From Acidaminobacter sp. JC074 (lineage in GTDB: Bacteria > Bacillota > Clostridia > Peptostreptococcales > Acidaminobacteraceae), in the NCBI RefSeq assembly GCF_022496765.1, contig NZ_VANV01000004.1, forward strand, positions 62,001 to 126,000: a DNA stretch of 64,000 nucleotides. The letters run 5' to 3'. Position 1 is the stretch's first letter; the number at the start of each line of letters is the position of its first letter. The notes beneath the pieces were generated by a model, which was not told the origin of the DNA, ran no database searches, and saw only the letters and a list, made by a program, of their open reading frames with translations. Shown one piece after another: positions 34,901 through 42,938 of this stretch. The position numbers were made by a program, and so were the translations under genes.

Positions 34901-36941
34901 GAAAGAGGAGTGTAAAACCAAAACTACGACAAAAAGGCATTATTATACTGTCAACAGGTACACGGGTTACTATTCTGGTACGGTTTATAAATCGGTAAAA
35001 CAAGCCTATGCAAATCCTTTTAGAGAAACATCGGATAAGTATCTCGTTTACATTGCAGATGATACCTTTAACTTAGATGATTTTAACATCATGAAATCGA
35101 GAGCTCACTATGATGTTATTCTGATTGGAGATATAGCCTTAAAGAATGCCGTTTCAAATGAAGTCATGTTTATTGAAAATGATGGTTCAGGGATGGATAA
35201 TCTTATGAAGCAGGCCATTGATTATATTGGAAGCAAGTATCCATTTTCATCAAAATATCTAGTTGAAGTAGGTGACACCTTTACTTTGAGTCAAATAATG
35301 TTCGATACGGAAGGTGATCCTTTAACCAACTATGGTTATCAATATGTACAAGACCAGGTTTTTGATAATCCTATGGGTTTAGAGTCTTTTGCTAGTGTGA
35401 TTTATAAACAGGCTAAGACCAATTTTTCAAACCACGTTGCCGCATCATTTTCTAAGGTTGGTTTGTTTAAGATATACGCACTCTTAAAAGACAATACAGG
35501 TCAGGTTTCTTTTGATAAAGAATCCAATGTTTCAGAAGTTTCTATATTGGTCCACAGAAAACCTATTGCAGATTATGTCCTTGACTGGACATATGATGCA
35601 TCATCTTCAATGTATCAGACTATTTTTGTAGATCAGTCTTATGATTTAGACCATGAATATTCAGATGACCGTAAGGGCATACGTGATGTAAAGGCTATGT
35701 ATAGAAACACCTTATCATCAGTATGGATTTATGCTGTGCCGGACAAACTGTCAGCAGGTACCTATGAGTTTAGATACTCAGTAAAAGATATGGAAGGGGC
35801 TTGGAGTGATCCAAAGCAGGTGACCTTTACTCTGTCGGATACACCGCCACCACAACTCTTAGATGCAAAAGTAAAAGTAGAGGATAATCGTTTTAGCCTA
35901 AATGGTATTCCAGGAACAGAATATTTGAGGTTTTTTCATGTAAAGACTAGGTATCCTTATGACCATGACCTGGTTTATAGATGGTTAGAAAATGGTAGAC
36001 CAGTTTCTTCTTACATGGACTATATAGGTGATTACAGCCTCCATGAAGGTGACAGGCATTATGATGAAATGACCTTTCTTGTTCCTAAGGCGTATGTTAA
36101 TGGCGATTACGAAGTTGAGCTATGTGTAAGAGATTCAGATAATAGTTCTAATTCAGATGCTAGAGCCTTTGATATTGTTATTGATACACCAATCGACTTG
36201 ATAACTTTTACGCCTGACATGATTTTACCTGGCTCCAATACCTTTGAGTGTGAAACTTCAAAATACGTTGATGAAGTTCAGTTAACCATTTATTACGGGT
36301 CTCCATATGCTGAAACTTATAAAATGACCAAAGTGGATGATAAGTGGTTTTATGACTATGAAGCTTCTGATCTTGAAGATGGTTTCTATGATGTTCATTA
36401 TAGGGCTATTATCCATTCCAGTCCTTATCAAGATGAGTCCAAAATTGATCAAACTGAAAAAGTTTCATTAAGGGCTTTAAATATTTCAATTGTAGGTGCT
36501 TGGACATACTGGGATGGTGGAGAAAACATATTTGGAGAGACGCTAACAGACGAGCCACACCGCTTTATGTCCCTTGAAAGAATTGATATATATGTAGAAA
36601 CTATAGGCGAACCTGATGACATCCAGGTGACCATGAGTGATGAGTTAATGGCCATGACCTATGTCGATAAAAACAACAACACATACAATTATGAAGAAAT
36701 GGTTGGTAGTAAAGTTCTATTCCCAATCTTAATGTCAACAAGTGATAAATCTAACTGGACTACTCATTATGTTTTACCCCTTACAGACTCCACAAAAGAC
36801 CTTGAAAACAATCGTCTTAAGTCTCCCTACTGGATAAAGATTGTTTTAAGAAAGGGCACTAACCGTTTGGTTTATCTTGTCGATGACATTGAGATCAGTG
36901 GCAATACCATCGAACATCTCTATCTTCAACCACAAAATTAG
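31953..36941 (+). CDS. Giant secreted surface protein, 1662 residues, with cysteine-rich insert
   Basis: A signal peptide (LLFSLLLLNIPIHVPYAEE) is followed by a long mostly beta-rich, aspartate/tyrosine-rich chain. Several segments resemble immunoglobulin/PKD-type repeats, for example KPIADYVLDWTYDASSS...DQSYDLDHEYSDDRKG near residue 1200 and EYLRFFHVKTRYPYDHDLVYRWLENG further on. There is no SLH domain, LPXTG motif or C-terminal anchor. A compact insert at about residues 945-990 (bases about 34770-34925) has eight cysteines in fewer than 50 residues, while the rest of the protein has almost none. The gene is 8 bp after an SLH gene, so the SLH proteins may hold it at the surface. Function unknown. 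Confidence 0.8.
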   Translation: MKKIIAWTLLFSLLLLNIPIHVPYAEEVNDSVLYNESYIESEYKQSDEYKAKYYINYYIDGNDDNGDFEHNSIPHYININDKKLYFNVELHKEKAIQVYGYYGSVFLFEGKNDFKTETRNSSGIGYYEKNDIRGEYRHHGYALNGILYSNDDFPRDSDSGRSVSEKKWIYHHWDEVSGQDASKITLDATNEKNPKYTPLRKQIDDMVDDVLLYSTYEGLDKNNPKYSDYSGQGKAVADHMNIYTINSTLYNGEGKMYQRNAGRLWYQMFSTEVAKAKDKKNQAVVVEILDKGTYKIDATGRVAVSVKVIGQYLDSDIISDSDKVLFYNQEELKRIHLSLAIGNKSVVYSGRPNTVVNGNTALEHIFELEIDKDDIQDGLVTATGKSYTSFYGANKSEVVNDEVSALDVDTVGDGLKSLFDVKDVQLLPDPSDPSKTLPFTVDMLDYKDYSTGDIETYEILVKTGDLSRQATYTYIGQPIGFVDDLYDFITVDDHYESYIVYQTVKNSRSSDRYYDAFSFRKEVKQAIELDFDIPHHVIDIDPVEASDNTNYGGQIVKSKSIIIDGDEVDWDDFFDGKFSFGETHNNYIADIVIKVVNDQDVESTFKEAFNVHSSLPRSKLVAEGTLKENRLVTLYNKSSDVEDPFVAAKYPNSYTISYTSVDGLMNDWKMKPVSENEIDMIFKSPGFYKATIVASNDARSESTSTDYHIGIVPDYEPNVYFNIWNNVLTRNETLNITYSADSLDGDRISFNHFQVYFDEDNDGIAEKLIHESEGQLNFFTPTMLGFYKIVNNVSESYGEATIEAFLTEEDKRTKKVERVFYVDNLRPLVEIDLDIPESFQKVDMYIMSDENLGDGDISELRESRVDYNNDLRLYGLDVKADYRDLKTYVQSQQIDTSDYSGDTYPSATLTYSSSGFIGVLSRYNVINNSYEDYYTTEESYESCKTVNVFNGYVNCDSACLRACNGIGNQSGCNSGCCDKDYRQKEECKTKTTTKRHYYTVNRYTGYYSGTVYKSVKQAYANPFRETSDKYLVYIADDTFNLDDFNIMKSRAHYDVILIGDIALKNAVSNEVMFIENDGSGMDNLMKQAIDYIGSKYPFSSKYLVEVGDTFTLSQIMFDTEGDPLTNYGYQYVQDQVFDNPMGLESFASVIYKQAKTNFSNHVAASFSKVGLFKIYALLKDNTGQVSFDKESNVSEVSILVHRKPIADYVLDWTYDASSSMYQTIFVDQSYDLDHEYSDDRKGIRDVKAMYRNTLSSVWIYAVPDKLSAGTYEFRYSVKDMEGAWSDPKQVTFTLSDTPPPQLLDAKVKVEDNRFSLNGIPGTEYLRFFHVKTRYPYDHDLVYRWLENGRPVSSYMDYIGDYSLHEGDRHYDEMTFLVPKAYVNGDYEVELCVRDSDNSSNSDARAFDIVIDTPIDLITFTPDMILPGSNTFECETSKYVDEVQLTIYYGSPYAETYKMTKVDDKWFYDYEASDLEDGFYDVHYRAIIHSSPYQDESKIDQTEKVSLRALNISIVGAWTYWDGGENIFGETLTDEPHRFMSLERIDIYVETIGEPDDIQVTMSDELMAMTYVDKNNNTYNYEEMVGSKVLFPILMSTSDKSNWTTHYVLPLTDSTKDLENNRLKSPYWIKIVLRKGTNRLVYLVDDIEISGNTIEHLYLQPQN

Positions 36942-36964
36942 GACATCCATTTTGGATGTCCTAA
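36938..36964. terminator. Bidirectional terminator between the exoprotein and dehydratase genes
   Basis: 11-bp perfect stem TTAGGACATCC / GGATGTCCTAA with loop ATTTT. It contains the stop codons of both convergent genes. Confidence 0.8.
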
Positions 36965-37917
36965 TCATTTATCACTTTTTTCATTAATTCAACGTCTATA
37001 TTATTGCCTGATAATAAAAGTGCCACTTCTTTACCAAAATCATAGTCTGCATGTTCCATAAGTGCTGCCACAACAACACAAGAGGATGCTTCGATGATGG
37101 TACGTTCTTCTAGTATCATATGTTTAAGGGCTTTTATAATGCTCTCTTCTTTTACGATGATGATGTCATCAATCAACTCATCAGCTAGATTGTAAGCAAG
37201 CTCGCCAACACCGCCGATGAGTGCTTCACAAACAGATTCATCTGATGGATATTCTGGATAAAAGTGTTTCTCATCCATAGAAGCTTTCATTGCTGGACAA
37301 GCTTCAGTTTGGACACCGATGACTTTGATCTTGAGATTGATGGTCTTAGCAGCAGTTGAGATACCAGAAATCAAGCCACCGCCACCAATTGGCGCCAAGA
37401 TGGTATCAATATTAGGATTCTGTCTAAGAATTTCAAGTCCTGCAGTCCCTTGTCCCGCATAGATAAGTGGATCCTTGTCATAAGCATCAATATAGGTCAT
37501 TTGATGGTCTTTTACATAGGCCATACCAATGGCATGAGCTTCATCGTATGATTTACCTTTGACGATAAGCTCTGCGCCGTAATGTCTGATGGTATCTATC
37601 TTTGAGTCAGGTGTGTTTTCTGGAACAAAGATAAGTGCTTTTTCAATACCCAGCATCTTGGCTGCATAAGATACTGCTACTCCATGATTACCAGAAGAGA
37701 CTGCTACAACACCATTTGATTTTTCCTCATCACTAAGACGAAGCATTTTACTAAAGGCGCCACGCATTTTAAAACTTCTTGTTGGTTGTAATCCTTCGTT
37801 TTTAAAGTAGACTTTTCTATTTTTAGAACTTAAAGTATTGGAAAGGCTCAGTGGCGTTTCCAATACATATGAATCAATGAGTTTCTTTGTCTCTATGATT
37901 AATCTTAAATCTAACAT
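36961..37917 (-). CDS. Threonine-dehydratase-like PLP enzyme (fold type II)
   Basis: 318 residues, the length of catabolic or serine-racemase-like dehydratases without a regulatory ACT domain. The PLP lysine is in RSFKMRGA (about residue 52), the asparagine loop is SSGNHG, and the phosphate loop is GGGGLISG. Substrates in this family include threonine, serine and 3-hydroxyaspartate; sequence alone does not decide. It is the third gene of a minus-strand operon with an aminotransferase (7-bp overlap) and an ornithine-cyclodeaminase-family protein, regulated perhaps by the divergent PucR protein. EutB/EutC and BhcB/BhcD pairs elsewhere combine the same two enzyme families. Confidence 0.85.
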   Translation of the reverse strand: MLDLRLIIETKKLIDSYVLETPLSLSNTLSSKNRKVYFKNEGLQPTRSFKMRGAFSKMLRLSDEEKSNGVVAVSSGNHGVAVSYAAKMLGIEKALIFVPENTPDSKIDTIRHYGAELIVKGKSYDEAHAIGMAYVKDHQMTYIDAYDKDPLIYAGQGTAGLEILRQNPNIDTILAPIGGGGLISGISTAAKTINLKIKVIGVQTEACPAMKASMDEKHFYPEYPSDESVCEALIGGVGELAYNLADELIDDIIIVKEESIIKALKHMILEERTIIEASSCVVVAALMEHADYDFGKEVALLLSGNNIDVELMKKVIND

Positions 37918-39035
37918 GAGAGTTCCTCTAAGAATTCTGAGAATTTATCAAGGCCTTCTTTTAATGCAGAAGGACTAAATGCATAGCCGATTCTTAAGAA
38001 GCCTTCTGTATGAAGTGCTGAACCTGGCACCAACATAACACCCTTAGACTCAAGCAACTTAATACAGAATTCTTCAGATGGCATATCAAAATCATACTTA
38101 AGAAATGCTGTTGTTCCAGCCTTAGGTTTTACGTAAGAAATCTTAGGCTCTTTTTGAACCCATTCGTCTAAGATTTTGATGTTATCACGTACAATCTTAT
38201 GGTTTCTTTCGATGATCTTGTCTTTATTCTCTAGGGCTATTGATGCTAGGTAATCATCTATACGTCCACATGAAATGGTTGTATAGTCTCTTCTTCTGTT
38301 CACTTTTTCAATAAAGTCTTCTGGACCTGCTAACCAACCGATTCTCAAACCAGCTAATGAGAAAGTTTTCGATATACTGCCTGAAGAGATACCTTTATCA
38401 TATAAATCTACAATAGAAGTTGTGAAGCCTGAACCTTCATGGTCAAGTCCTCTGTATACTTCATCACAAATTACATAAGCATCCACTGACTTTGCGATTT
38501 CAACAATCTCCTTTAAGAATGCTTCATCCATTAATGCACCTGTAGGGTTGTTAGGATTGTTGATGCAAATAAGTTTTGTATTGTCATTCACAAGTGATGC
38601 AAGCTCTTCTAAGTCAGGTAAGAATTTATTTTCTGGCTTTAGTTTTAAGATTTGAACATCAGCACCATAGGCTTCTGGAATAGAATAGTGCTGCTGGTAA
38701 GTCGGTAGAACAGATACAACTCTATCACCTGGTTCAATTAAGCTGAACATAGTCAGTGCATTTGCACCAATAGCACCATGAGTAATGGTTACTTGCTCAG
38801 GTTTTACAGTTTTATAAAGTGATCTAACTCCTGTTACAAGTTTATCTGAACCTTCAATATCGCCATAGCTCATCTGCATGTTTAGGATATTGTTCATGAC
38901 CTCATCCTGGTTACCAGCGAGTGTTAAAAGTTCTTTTACTGTCATAGATTCTACACATGTTTCTGCTAGGTTGTACTTACAATTGTTTTCATAGAGATTC
39001 ATCCAAATCTCTACACCAAAATCTTTAATTTTCAT
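37911..39035 (-). CDS. Class I/II PLP aminotransferase (PucR-linked)
   Basis: 374 residues, fold type I. The conserved INNPNNPTGALM and VICDEVYRG segments bind PLP, and the Schiff-base lysine is in SGSISKTFSLAGLRIGW. The N-terminus MKIKDFGVEIWMN is shared with the aminotransferase at 48578, showing the two are paralogues. It lies 8 bp after the ornithine-cyclodeaminase-family gene and overlaps the dehydratase gene. Substrate is unknown; the operon suggests conversion of an amino or imino acid. Confidence 0.87.
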   Translation of the reverse strand: MKIKDFGVEIWMNLYENNCKYNLAETCVESMTVKELLTLAGNQDEVMNNILNMQMSYGDIEGSDKLVTGVRSLYKTVKPEQVTITHGAIGANALTMFSLIEPGDRVVSVLPTYQQHYSIPEAYGADVQILKLKPENKFLPDLEELASLVNDNTKLICINNPNNPTGALMDEAFLKEIVEIAKSVDAYVICDEVYRGLDHEGSGFTTSIVDLYDKGISSGSISKTFSLAGLRIGWLAGPEDFIEKVNRRRDYTTISCGRIDDYLASIALENKDKIIERNHKIVRDNIKILDEWVQKEPKISYVKPKAGTTAFLKYDFDMPSEEFCIKLLESKGVMLVPGSALHTEGFLRIGYAFSPSALKEGLDKFSEFLEELSC

Positions 39036-39043
39036 TTTGCCCC

Positions 39044-40057
39044 CTATAAATCGATAACTGTACCTAATCCTTTTTTATCTGCTAATTCTAAAGCAATCTT
39101 TGAAGTCATTAAGTCTTGAAGTGCGATACCTGTAGAGTCAAAGATTGTAATATCTTCATCAGATGTTCTACCCTTTTTGTCACCTAATATAACAGCACCG
39201 ATTTCAGAGTAGATTTTATCTTCCGAAATGATACCTGCTTTAAAAGCTGTTTCAGTTTCACCAACATTAACGGCTTGGCCAATATCATCTACAACGACAA
39301 TGGCATCTGCAAATAGCTTTTCATCAATTTCTTGTTTGCCTTCCATATCAGCACCCACGCAAGAGAGGTGTGTACCTGGCTTCACCCAGTCTTTTTGAAT
39401 CATTGCCTGTCTTGAAGGTGTTGCTGTGATGATAACATCAGAAACACCAACTGCTTGTTCAAAGTTTTCTACTGCTTCAAATGTCACTTCTTTATCTACA
39501 TTGAAGTTCTTAAGGAGTTTTTCCTTGATAGAGCCAGCGTAATCTTTTGATCTTTCTACTGACATAGGATCGTGAATCAAAACTTTTTCAATACTAGGTA
39601 CTGCAATAAGAGTTGCAGCAATTTCAAATTGTGCAATGTGGCCTGTACCAACCATTAACATTGTTTTAGAGTCTTTTTTAGCCAAGTATTTAGCACCGAT
39701 TGCACCTGCGGCACCTGTTCTCATACCAGTGATGTGGTCTGCATTTAAGATGGCTTGTGGTGCACCAGTTTTAGAATCGAAAATCATAGTTGTTCCGATT
39801 AAGAGTGGTAGATTTTTATCTTTATTTTCACCAAACCATGAAACCAGTTTTAGACCGAATATATCAGCACCCTTTAAGTGGCCTGACTTAATGTCCATAT
39901 CTGCAACACCTGGGTTGAACTCATGGAAAACCATTGGGAATAGTGCTGTTTGATTTTGTTCTTTTAATGTATATACCTGCTCAATGGCTTCAATTACCAT
40001 TGGCATTTCTAATACCTCTTCTAATACCGCTTGATTTAATACCTTTACCTTAAACAT
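39044..40057 (-). CDS. Ornithine cyclodeaminase/mu-crystallin family dehydrogenase (PucR-linked)
   Basis: 337 residues. The family signature is complete: DIKSGHLKGADIFGLKLVSWF, LPLLIGTTMIFDSKTGAPQAIL, and GMRTGAAGAIGAKYLAKKDSKTMLMVGTGHIAQFE, the latter holding the Rossmann dinucleotide turn GTGHIA. The family includes ornithine cyclodeaminase, alanine dehydrogenase, ketimine and iminosuccinate reductases, so a specific name is not warranted. It is first in the minus-strand operon. Ribosome site GGAGG precedes the ATG, and the promoter region is shared with the divergent PucR gene. Confidence 0.87.
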   Translation of the reverse strand: MFKVKVLNQAVLEEVLEMPMVIEAIEQVYTLKEQNQTALFPMVFHEFNPGVADMDIKSGHLKGADIFGLKLVSWFGENKDKNLPLLIGTTMIFDSKTGAPQAILNADHITGMRTGAAGAIGAKYLAKKDSKTMLMVGTGHIAQFEIAATLIAVPSIEKVLIHDPMSVERSKDYAGSIKEKLLKNFNVDKEVTFEAVENFEQAVGVSDVIITATPSRQAMIQKDWVKPGTHLSCVGADMEGKQEIDEKLFADAIVVVDDIGQAVNVGETETAFKAGIISEDKIYSEIGAVILGDKKGRTSDEDITIFDSTGIALQDLMTSKIALELADKKGLGTVIDL

Positions 40058-40148
40058 AAAACCTCCTTGATTTGTTTATCTTTTTCTCTATTATATAGAA
40101 AATTCTGACGATTGTATTTGTACTAGAAAAGAAAATCATGTAGAATTG

Positions 40149-40163
40149 TTGTATAAAATACAA
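40149..40163. promoter_or_regulatory. Perfect palindrome in the PucR/OCD divergent region
   Basis: TTGTATAAAATACAA lies just before the PucR ribosome site AGGAGG. A half-site TTGTAT recurs at 40112-40117 in front of the opposite operon. It is a candidate operator. Confidence 0.4.
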
Positions 40164-40174
40164 AAGGAGGCTTT

Positions 40175-41311
40175 ATGTCTATTTCTATTGCTGATGCCTT
40201 GATGTTAAACGAGTTAAAACCATTAAAGCTTTTAAACAAAGAGGTCAAGTTAATTAAAAGAATTGATAAAATAGGGATCCTAGATCATGAGCTTATTGAA
40301 GGCATCAAAGGCAATTTTAGAAGTGGTGACTTTGTCTTAACGACTTTTACACCAATTAGAAATTATCCTGATTTAATTGATCAGGCTATTTATGATTTGA
40401 TAGACTGCAATATTGCAGCCCTTGCTATAAAAAATATCTATGTGAAAGAAGTGTCTGAAAGTGTTCTCAGTTTAGCTAATAAAAAGGATATTCCCATTTT
40501 TTTATTTGAATCGAATGCCTATTTTGAAGATGTCATTGAGGGCTTAATAAAAGGCATGCACTCGAGGTCTTATATGGAAATCATTGAATCTAAAATTGAA
40601 ACCATGTTTTCAAATGACTTAAAAGCTTCTCTTGTAGAAGAAATGGCCTTTGAACTAAATGGTGATTTCTTAAATTATCATCAAGTGTTTTTCCTTAAAG
40701 AAAAAAGGTATATAAATGATGAGGGCATCATTGAAATATCTGAACGCTACAAACGTTCTAGAAAAAGACCGTCTGAACATGGTATATTTAAGTATAGGGA
40801 TGGTCTACTTGTGGTTTTGACATATGAAAAGAGACCCAGTCATCCGAGGGTAGATCTGGACTACCTAATGACCATTGGCGATTATAAGGTGAGTGACTTT
40901 TATATTGGTCATGGTCATATTTCTGAATCTCTTCAACTACTGGACAAGGGTATAAAAGAAGCCGTTTATGCCAATATGGTTTGTGAAATGAACCAGGATA
41001 TTATAGTTGATTACCATGATATTGGTCTTTATAAGATGCTACTGCCTCATAAAGATACTTGGATGAAAAGTTATGTAGAAGGTGTACTAGACCCTATAAA
41101 ATCTTATGATGATGGCAAGTTGATTGAGACTGCCAGAGTTTATATTAAAAATTTAGGAGACATGGTTTTGACTGCAGATCATATGTTTCAGCACAAAAAT
41201 ACCATACGCTACAGAATACAAAAAATGAAAGAACTTATGAAGATTACATCTGATGGTGAGTTCTATGAGCAACTTTCTGTTGCCATAAAATGCGAAAAAA
41301 TATGTAGGTGA
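40175..41311 (+). CDS. PucR-family transcriptional regulator
   Basis: 378 residues. The N-terminal PucR-type ligand domain (DALMLNELKPLKLLNKEV...RSGDFVLTTFTPI, then AALAIKNIYVKEV) spans about residues 5-120. A GGDEF-like middle part follows, and the C-terminal helix-turn-helix (HMFQHKNTIRYRIQKMKEL) is at about 340-365. PucR proteins activate catabolic genes for purines or amino acids. It is divergent from the dehydratase/aminotransferase/OCD operon, which it most likely controls. AAAGGAGG precedes the ATG. Confidence 0.87.
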   Translation: MSISIADALMLNELKPLKLLNKEVKLIKRIDKIGILDHELIEGIKGNFRSGDFVLTTFTPIRNYPDLIDQAIYDLIDCNIAALAIKNIYVKEVSESVLSLANKKDIPIFLFESNAYFEDVIEGLIKGMHSRSYMEIIESKIETMFSNDLKASLVEEMAFELNGDFLNYHQVFFLKEKRYINDEGIIEISERYKRSRKRPSEHGIFKYRDGLLVVLTYEKRPSHPRVDLDYLMTIGDYKVSDFYIGHGHISESLQLLDKGIKEAVYANMVCEMNQDIIVDYHDIGLYKMLLPHKDTWMKSYVEGVLDPIKSYDDGKLIETARVYIKNLGDMVLTADHMFQHKNTIRYRIQKMKELMKITSDGEFYEQLSVAIKCEKICR

Positions 41312-42054
41312 TGATGAAAAAAAGAATACTCATAATAGGTGAGGTCGTCTCCACGACCAAAGAATTAATTGAAAAATTTAAAGAAGAGGGACATGAAGTT
41401 ATTGTCGCTTGTAAGAGTCAACAAGCTTCTCGTGTCAGTCATATGTATTTGGATTTGACCGACTTAAAAAGTGTGTCGTCTTTTCTAAAAGACTTTAACA
41501 AACGATATGCATATCTAGATGCACTGCTTTTTCAAGAACAATGTGAGAGTGGTGAAAGAACACTTACATCAGAGGGGTTTGATCCTTTGATTGCCATGCA
41601 TTATCTGGCTCCTTTCATGTTAACGGAGGGTCTGTCAGTTTCTTTAAAAACAGAAGAACATGCAAGAATTGTCTATCTCATATCAGAAACAGCTTTAAAG
41701 GGTGATATTCAAGATGCAAGCCTATTGTTTTCTGAAGGCAAATCTTATTCAAACGCCATGCGCATGCTTTTGATGTATGCTGTTAATATGTCGAGCAAAC
41801 TGAAAGGGGATCATGTGACTGTCAACATGATGTTAAAGCCTGCAGAGGAGAAGGGCTTTATCAAAAAACTCTTTAAAAGTGCTGACCACCATACTTGTGA
41901 TGACTTGTATTACTTGTTGATGTCTGAAGACTTAAGGTATAAGACATCCAAGTTGTTCTCTGGTAGACAAGTCATGGTCATTCCCCAGGATAAGATTAGA
42001 AAAGATGAGATGCATCTTCTAATTTCTCAAACTAAAAAACTTCTGAGATTTTAA
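41311..42054 (+). CDS. Degenerate short-chain dehydrogenase-like protein
   Basis: About 247 residues. The order of strands and helices is that of SDR proteins: an N-terminal IIGEVVSTTKELIEKF dinucleotide turn, DLTDLKSVSSFLKDF, a segment YLAPFMLTEGLS and RIVYLISE. The TGxxxGIG glycine motif is not preserved and the catalytic YxxxK is replaced by SYSNAMRML, so classical oxidoreductase activity is unlikely. In-frame starts GTG 41308, ATG 41311 and ATG 41314 overlap the PucR stop; none has a strong ribosome site, implying coupling to PucR. Role unknown. Confidence 0.65.
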   Translation: MMKKRILIIGEVVSTTKELIEKFKEEGHEVIVACKSQQASRVSHMYLDLTDLKSVSSFLKDFNKRYAYLDALLFQEQCESGERTLTSEGFDPLIAMHYLAPFMLTEGLSVSLKTEEHARIVYLISETALKGDIQDASLLFSEGKSYSNAMRMLLMYAVNMSSKLKGDHVTVNMMLKPAEEKGFIKKLFKSADHHTCDDLYYLLMSEDLRYKTSKLFSGRQVMVIPQDKIRKDEMHLLISQTKKLLRF

Positions 42055-42080
42055 TAACCATTTTTATGGTTATTTTTTTG
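42053..42080 (+). terminator. Terminator after the SDR-like gene
   Basis: 9-bp perfect stem AATAACCAT / ATGGTTATT with loop TTTT, followed by a T run. Confidence 0.88.
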
Positions 42081-42131
42081 TTCTTAAATAATGCCTTATT
42101 TCTTGGGTATAAGATTAAAAAGGAGGGCAAA

Positions 42132-42938
42132 ATGACTTTAAATGAACTGTTAAAGCATATCAAAAGAGATCATGAAACATGGATGAAAAAAGCACATGAA
42201 GAAATGCTGGCAGGCGACTGCTTTTGTGATTATGCCTTCCGTTATAGAGGTCATGAGTACCAGGTAAGATTTAACCTCTTAACACTGGACTTTGTCGCTA
42301 AGTCTAAAATGCCTGTTAGTCTCAGGTCTAAGATAAAGTCTAGGATTATAAAAGAAGAATATCTCAAGTGGAAGTTTAAAAAAGAAGGACGTGCTTTCTT
42401 CGATTTTCTAGATCTTTATTTTGATGATTACAGCCATATCAGGTTTACAGATTGTGAATCTCCGGATTTCATTATTCACAATGACTTTGAACATGGTTAT
42501 GAAGTGACTGAAGCGACAGATATGCATAATGCTAAGTTTAATGAAGCAGTTTATCTTCTTACAGGTATGGATCATAACACCAAAGAGTTTAAAACCTATA
42601 TCAAACACATTGAAAGATCTTTAAAGAACACACATACAAGACAAAAGACCAATTACAATGACTTTGATATACACAAGAGAATTCTTGAATGCATCGAAAA
42701 AAAGGCCCTAAAGTACAACGAGTATGATGTGACTTTAAAGACTAGGAATGTCATTATATTTAACAACAGGATTGCCTTTAGAAGACAAGATGACTTTGAA
42801 ATTCTAAGAAAAGGTATACAAAAATCGGAAGTTATCAGGGCTTCTAAACTGGACCATATCTACATCATCAGTGGTACCCATGATGTCTTGGTGTCTTTTA
42901 ACAAGTACGGTGATATCATCACTGTTAAAAGAAAATAA
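42132..42938 (+). CDS. Unknown protein, possible nuclease-like fold
   Basis: 268 residues. The start ATG 42132 follows AGGAGGGC; an earlier in-frame start at 42066 lies in the terminator. The N-terminal third is charged and helical. Around residues 110-140, CESPDFIIHNDFEHGYEVTEATD resembles the PDF...xEVT pattern found in several uncharacterised PD-(D/E)xK-like proteins, but a lysine after the E is missing. The C-terminal part has alternating strands (NVIIFNNRIAF, HIYIISGTHDVLVSF). It is cytosolic. The stop codon abuts the convergent TetR gene with no intergenic base. Confidence 0.65.
   Translation: MTLNELLKHIKRDHETWMKKAHEEMLAGDCFCDYAFRYRGHEYQVRFNLLTLDFVAKSKMPVSLRSKIKSRIIKEEYLKWKFKKEGRAFFDFLDLYFDDYSHIRFTDCESPDFIIHNDFEHGYEVTEATDMHNAKFNEAVYLLTGMDHNTKEFKTYIKHIERSLKNTHTRQKTNYNDFDIHKRILECIEKKALKYNEYDVTLKTRNVIIFNNRIAFRRQDDFEILRKGIQKSEVIRASKLDHIYIISGTHDVLVSFNKYGDIITVKRK

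Noticed and set aside
34713-35003. Antisense reading frame within the giant exoprotein gene
   Set aside because: No ribosome site and no recognisable protein; it mirrors the codon pattern of the sense gene.
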